Below, piece by piece: positions 17,026 to 18,749 of a stretch of DNA of 18,749 bases. The stretch spans positions 1-18,749 of the forward strand of contig JAISAR010000069.1 of the NCBI GenBank assembly GCA_031266615.1, read 5' to 3'. Under the pieces are notes generated by a model, which was given only the letters and a program-made list of their open reading frames with translations, was not told the origin of the DNA and searched no databases. Position numbers and translations under genes: made by a program. The DNA comes from Rickettsiales bacterium (GTDB lineage: Bacteria > Pseudomonadota > Alphaproteobacteria > Rickettsiales > Anaplasmataceae). Numbering within the stretch: position 1 is the first letter of the stretch; each line of letters begins with the position of its first letter.

Positions 17026-17487
17026 GTGCAAAGAAGTAACATTAAAGCAGAAATAAAAAAATTATCACACGGAGAAGATCTGCCTCTTCCGTGTTATGCA
17101 ACTACGCAGAGCGCTGGTATGGATCTTTATGCAGCACTGAATGACTCTGCTATTTTAAATCCACTTGAAAGGCTACTTATTCCAACTGGAATTGTAATTG
17201 CAATACCAAGTGGTTTTGAGGGACAAGTCCGCCCGCGTTCTGGCCTTGCTGTAAAACATGGGATCACTGTCTTAAATTCTCCGGGCACTATAGATTCTGA
17301 TTATCGAGGCGAGGTTAAAGTTTGCTTGATTAATCTCAGCAATCAGTCGTATGAGATAAAAAGGGGAGATAGAATCGCACAAATCCTTATTGCTCCTGCG
17401 TCTCAGGTGATTTGGGATGATACAGAAGAATTTTACGTAGAAGAAACTGACCGAAATGCGGGGGGTTTTGGCTCAAGTGGTAGGTAG
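17026..17487 (+). CDS. dut: Deoxyuridine 5'-triphosphate nucleotidohydrolase (dUTPase)
   Basis: This enzyme hydrolyses dUTP to dUMP and pyrophosphate, which keeps uracil out of DNA and supplies dUMP for thymidylate synthesis. It belongs to the homotrimeric dUTPase family, and all five family motifs are present: AGMDLYA (30-36), PRSGLA (70-75), GTIDSDYRGEV (87-97) with catalytic Asp90, RGDRIAQ (113-119) and the glycine-rich RNAGGFGSSG (143-152) that closes over the substrate. With the GTG start at 17026 it is 153 residues, a normal length. An in-frame TTG at 17014 would add four residues, but it lies almost at the predicted transcription start. No ATG is available upstream of motif 1. It is probably a single-gene unit, unrelated to the virB block. 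Confidence 0.95.
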   Translation: MQRSNIKAEIKKLSHGEDLPLPCYATTQSAGMDLYAALNDSAILNPLERLLIPTGIVIAIPSGFEGQVRPRSGLAVKHGITVLNSPGTIDSDYRGEVKVCLINLSNQSYEIKRGDRIAQILIAPASQVIWDDTEEFYVEETDRNAGGFGSSGR

Positions 17488-17533
17488 TTTATGCAAATGC
17501 TGTCTGTTAGTTGATTTTTACATTAAAAAGTTC

Positions 17534-17561
17534 TTGACCGAGGTGATTTTTTACATATAAT
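17534..17561 (+). promoter_or_regulatory. Strong sigma-70-type promoter of the 209-aa membrane protein gene
   Basis: TTGACC (17534-17539) and a perfect TATAAT (17556-17561) are spaced by 16 nt, 47 bp and 35 bp upstream of the ATG. This is one of the two closest-to-consensus promoters in the window, and it predicts vigorous expression. Confidence 0.65.
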
Positions 17562-17596
17562 TTTAAGTATATTAATAATTTATTAAAGAGGTAGTT

Positions 17597-18226
17597 ATGC
17601 CAATTTTTAAAAATCATCGTGGTCAGTTCCACAAGATGAACACTGCACTTGTTGCACTTACTTCTCTGTATGTCATAGGCGCAGCAGCAGCACTTTCATC
17701 ACCATATTGGGCATCTTCATATCCAGCTCTAGCTCCACTTGCAGCTTTTGCAGCTACACCACTTGGAATGGGTATATTAGCATTTGTTGCTATTGCACTA
17801 ACTGGCTTAGCAATACGCGCCATCATCCAAAATAACGAAATATCCGAGTTGAAAGCTCCGAAGCTTATTAAAGATGGGGAGGATGTAAGGTTGCTAGTAA
17901 CAAGAGACGTGTTTGAGGAAATGAAGAAAAATAACCAAGTTAAAGATGATAATGGTAATGCTAAGTCAGGTCAATATTATATAGACTTCAACTTGGGAGA
18001 CAAGAATTACCGTGTTATTGTTGATGGTAAGTCTGAAGAGCTAGGTAATACTTTACTCTTAGGTATAAGTTCATTAAAAGCGAAAGATAGCAATGGTAAG
18101 TATACTTTAGACTCTCTAAAGGAGGTAAAGAAGGAATTAAGCGACAAGGAGGGTAGTTGGGTTAACACTTATTTAGGCGAACTTTCTTCTGTTCAACCAG
18201 CTGCTTCTCAAGGACCAGGAAAATAA
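17597..18226 (+). CDS. Hypothetical membrane protein
   Basis: The family was not recognised. The 209-residue product has a short basic N-terminus, then two alanine-rich hydrophobic segments (about 16-34 and 56-77, with a weaker hydrophobic stretch between). A soluble, charged domain of about 125 residues (85-209) follows and ends in a Pro/Gln/Gly-rich tail. The layout suggests an inner-membrane anchor with a globular C-terminal domain, but which side it faces cannot be told. The ATG has a good ribosome binding site (AAGAGG, 17586-17591, 5 nt away). It has its own strong promoter and its own intrinsic terminator, so it is a self-contained single-gene unit. Its position between two copies of a MITE-like element is notable. 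No function is proposed. Confidence 0.8.
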   Translation: MPIFKNHRGQFHKMNTALVALTSLYVIGAAAALSSPYWASSYPALAPLAAFAATPLGMGILAFVAIALTGLAIRAIIQNNEISELKAPKLIKDGEDVRLLVTRDVFEEMKKNNQVKDDNGNAKSGQYYIDFNLGDKNYRVIVDGKSEELGNTLLLGISSLKAKDSNGKYTLDSLKEVKKELSDKEGSWVNTYLGELSSVQPAASQGPGK

Positions 18227-18248
18227 GCAGTAGTAACTTAAGTAAAAC

Positions 18249-18277
18249 AAAGAGGTAGACCAAGTCTGCCTCTTTTT
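18249..18277 (+). terminator. Intrinsic terminator
   Basis: A 12-bp stem (18249-18260 with 18264-18275, one G-T wobble) with a CAA loop runs straight into a run of five T (18273-18277). It begins 23 bp after the stop codon of the 209-residue protein and is the only convincing rho-independent terminator in the window. Confidence 0.8.
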
Positions 18278-18366
18278 CTTCTAAAAGTTCTTGAATTTTG
18301 AACACCACGCAAGTTGTATGGACATTGTTTCGAGCCTGCAATAGGGTGTCTCAAGTAGTCCATTCT

Positions 18367-18392
18367 TCTGTCATTCCAGCGCGTGATGCACA
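18367..18392 (+). repeat. Truncated palindrome fragment
   Basis: A TGTCATTCCAGCGCGTGA-like half-palindrome lies next to the left inverted repeat of copy B, without its complementary arm. With the inverse sequence at about 18612-18633 it extends the inverted arrangement around copy B. The rest of 18281-18366 shows no gene or clear element. Confidence 0.45.
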
Positions 18393-18393
18393 G

Positions 18394-18611
18394 CTGTACG
18401 AACATTGCAATTAGCAGGAATTTGCGTAACAGACGGTGTCATCCCAGTGCTTCGACACTGGGATCCAGCCTTTCCATAATCATCAAAAACGTCGTATTTT
18501 AACATAAAATAGCTATTTTTATACTCACCAACTTAATAAAATTCCTGGATGCCAGTGTCAAGCACTGGCATGACACCCTGGTGGTAGGCTCAAATCACAA
18601 TGTTCGTACAG
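18394..18611 (+). mobile_element. MITE-like palindromic element, copy B, with 14-bp terminal inverted repeats
   Basis: CTGTACGAACATTG (18394-18407) and its exact inverse CAATGTTCGTACAG (18598-18611) enclose 218 bp. Inside lie two perfect 9-bp hairpins, ATCCCAGTG/CACTGGGAT (18441-18464) and ATGCCAGTG/CACTGGCAT (18549-18571), joined by an AT-rich core. The part from 18457 to 18587 is near-identical to copy A upstream of dut. Copy B carries an extra 8 nt (GCTCAAAT type) just before the right inverted repeat. No coding capacity is present. Confidence 0.65.
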
Positions 18612-18617
18612 TTATGC

Positions 18618-18749
18618 GCGTGACGCTGGAATCCAGTCTTTCCATAATAATTAAAATGTTGTGTTTTAAATTAAGATTAGCTACTTTCTATGTTCACAAA
18701 ATTAGTTTGCTTGCTTACAAGCAAACTTTCCTAGATTCCAGCGTCACGC
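18618..18749 (+). mobile_element. MITE-like element with 16-bp terminal inverted repeats at the right edge
   Basis: GCGTGACGCTGGAATC (18618-18633) recurs inverted at the last bases of the window (18734-18749), giving a 132-bp element. It may extend past the edge. After the left repeat it shares the CCAGTCTTTCCATAAT stretch with copies A and B, so it is a diverged relative. A perfect hairpin GTTTGCTTG/CAAGCAAAC with a 4-nt loop lies at 18705-18726. It encodes no protein. Confidence 0.6.

Overview
The window looks like a chromosomal segment of a Wolbachia endosymbiont (Alphaproteobacteria, Rickettsiales, Anaplasmataceae). The evidence is AT-rich coding DNA, a class I lysyl-tRNA synthetase (a form found in alphaproteobacteria), a type IV secretion cluster virB3-virB4 followed by four greatly enlarged virB6 paralogs, and intergenic DNA full of small palindromes of the 'gtcattccagcg...cgctggaat' type that are typical of Wolbachia genomes. 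The genus assignment rests on recognising gene order and sequence style, not on a search. The strain was not determined.

Layout. Positions 1-176 hold a good leftward promoter and a structured leader for something beyond the left edge. lysS (177-1715) runs leftward. A 109-bp divergent intergenic region separates it from a rightward block of seven tightly spaced genes: virB3, virB4, virB6-1, virB6-2, virB6-3, virB6-4 and a small acidic cytoplasmic protein (1825-16469). Gaps are 71 bp or less, and four junctions overlap or nearly touch, so this is very probably one operon. Next comes a palindrome-rich intergenic region (16470-17025), then dut (dUTPase), then a well-delimited single-gene unit (consensus promoter, 209-aa membrane protein, intrinsic terminator). 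The right end (18281-18749) is made of MITE-like palindromic elements, one of which duplicates an element upstream of dut.

How the genes work together. VirB3 and the VirB4 ATPase are the inner-membrane and energising parts of the Rickettsiales vir homolog (rvh) type IV secretion system. The four VirB6 proteins share a polytopic VirB6/TrbL core near their C-terminal halves. Each carries a long exported N-terminal extension: VirB6-1 has a Sec signal peptide, and VirB6-2, -3 and -4 have lipoprotein signal peptides. virB8, virB9, virB10, virB11 and virD4 are absent here and in Wolbachia lie at a second locus. dut removes dUTP and has no obvious link to secretion.

Most interesting signals: the lipoprotein VirB6 extensions carry repeated W-[VK]-D-[ST]-G and G-D-hydrophobic motifs that recall LecA/PA-IL-type beta-sandwich lectin domains; VirB6-2 and VirB6-3 share an identically spaced Cys-x2-Cys-x11-Cys loop; and the intergenic DNA contains 23-24-bp tandem arrays of half-palindromes and three MITE-like elements, two of which bracket dut and the 209-aa gene.
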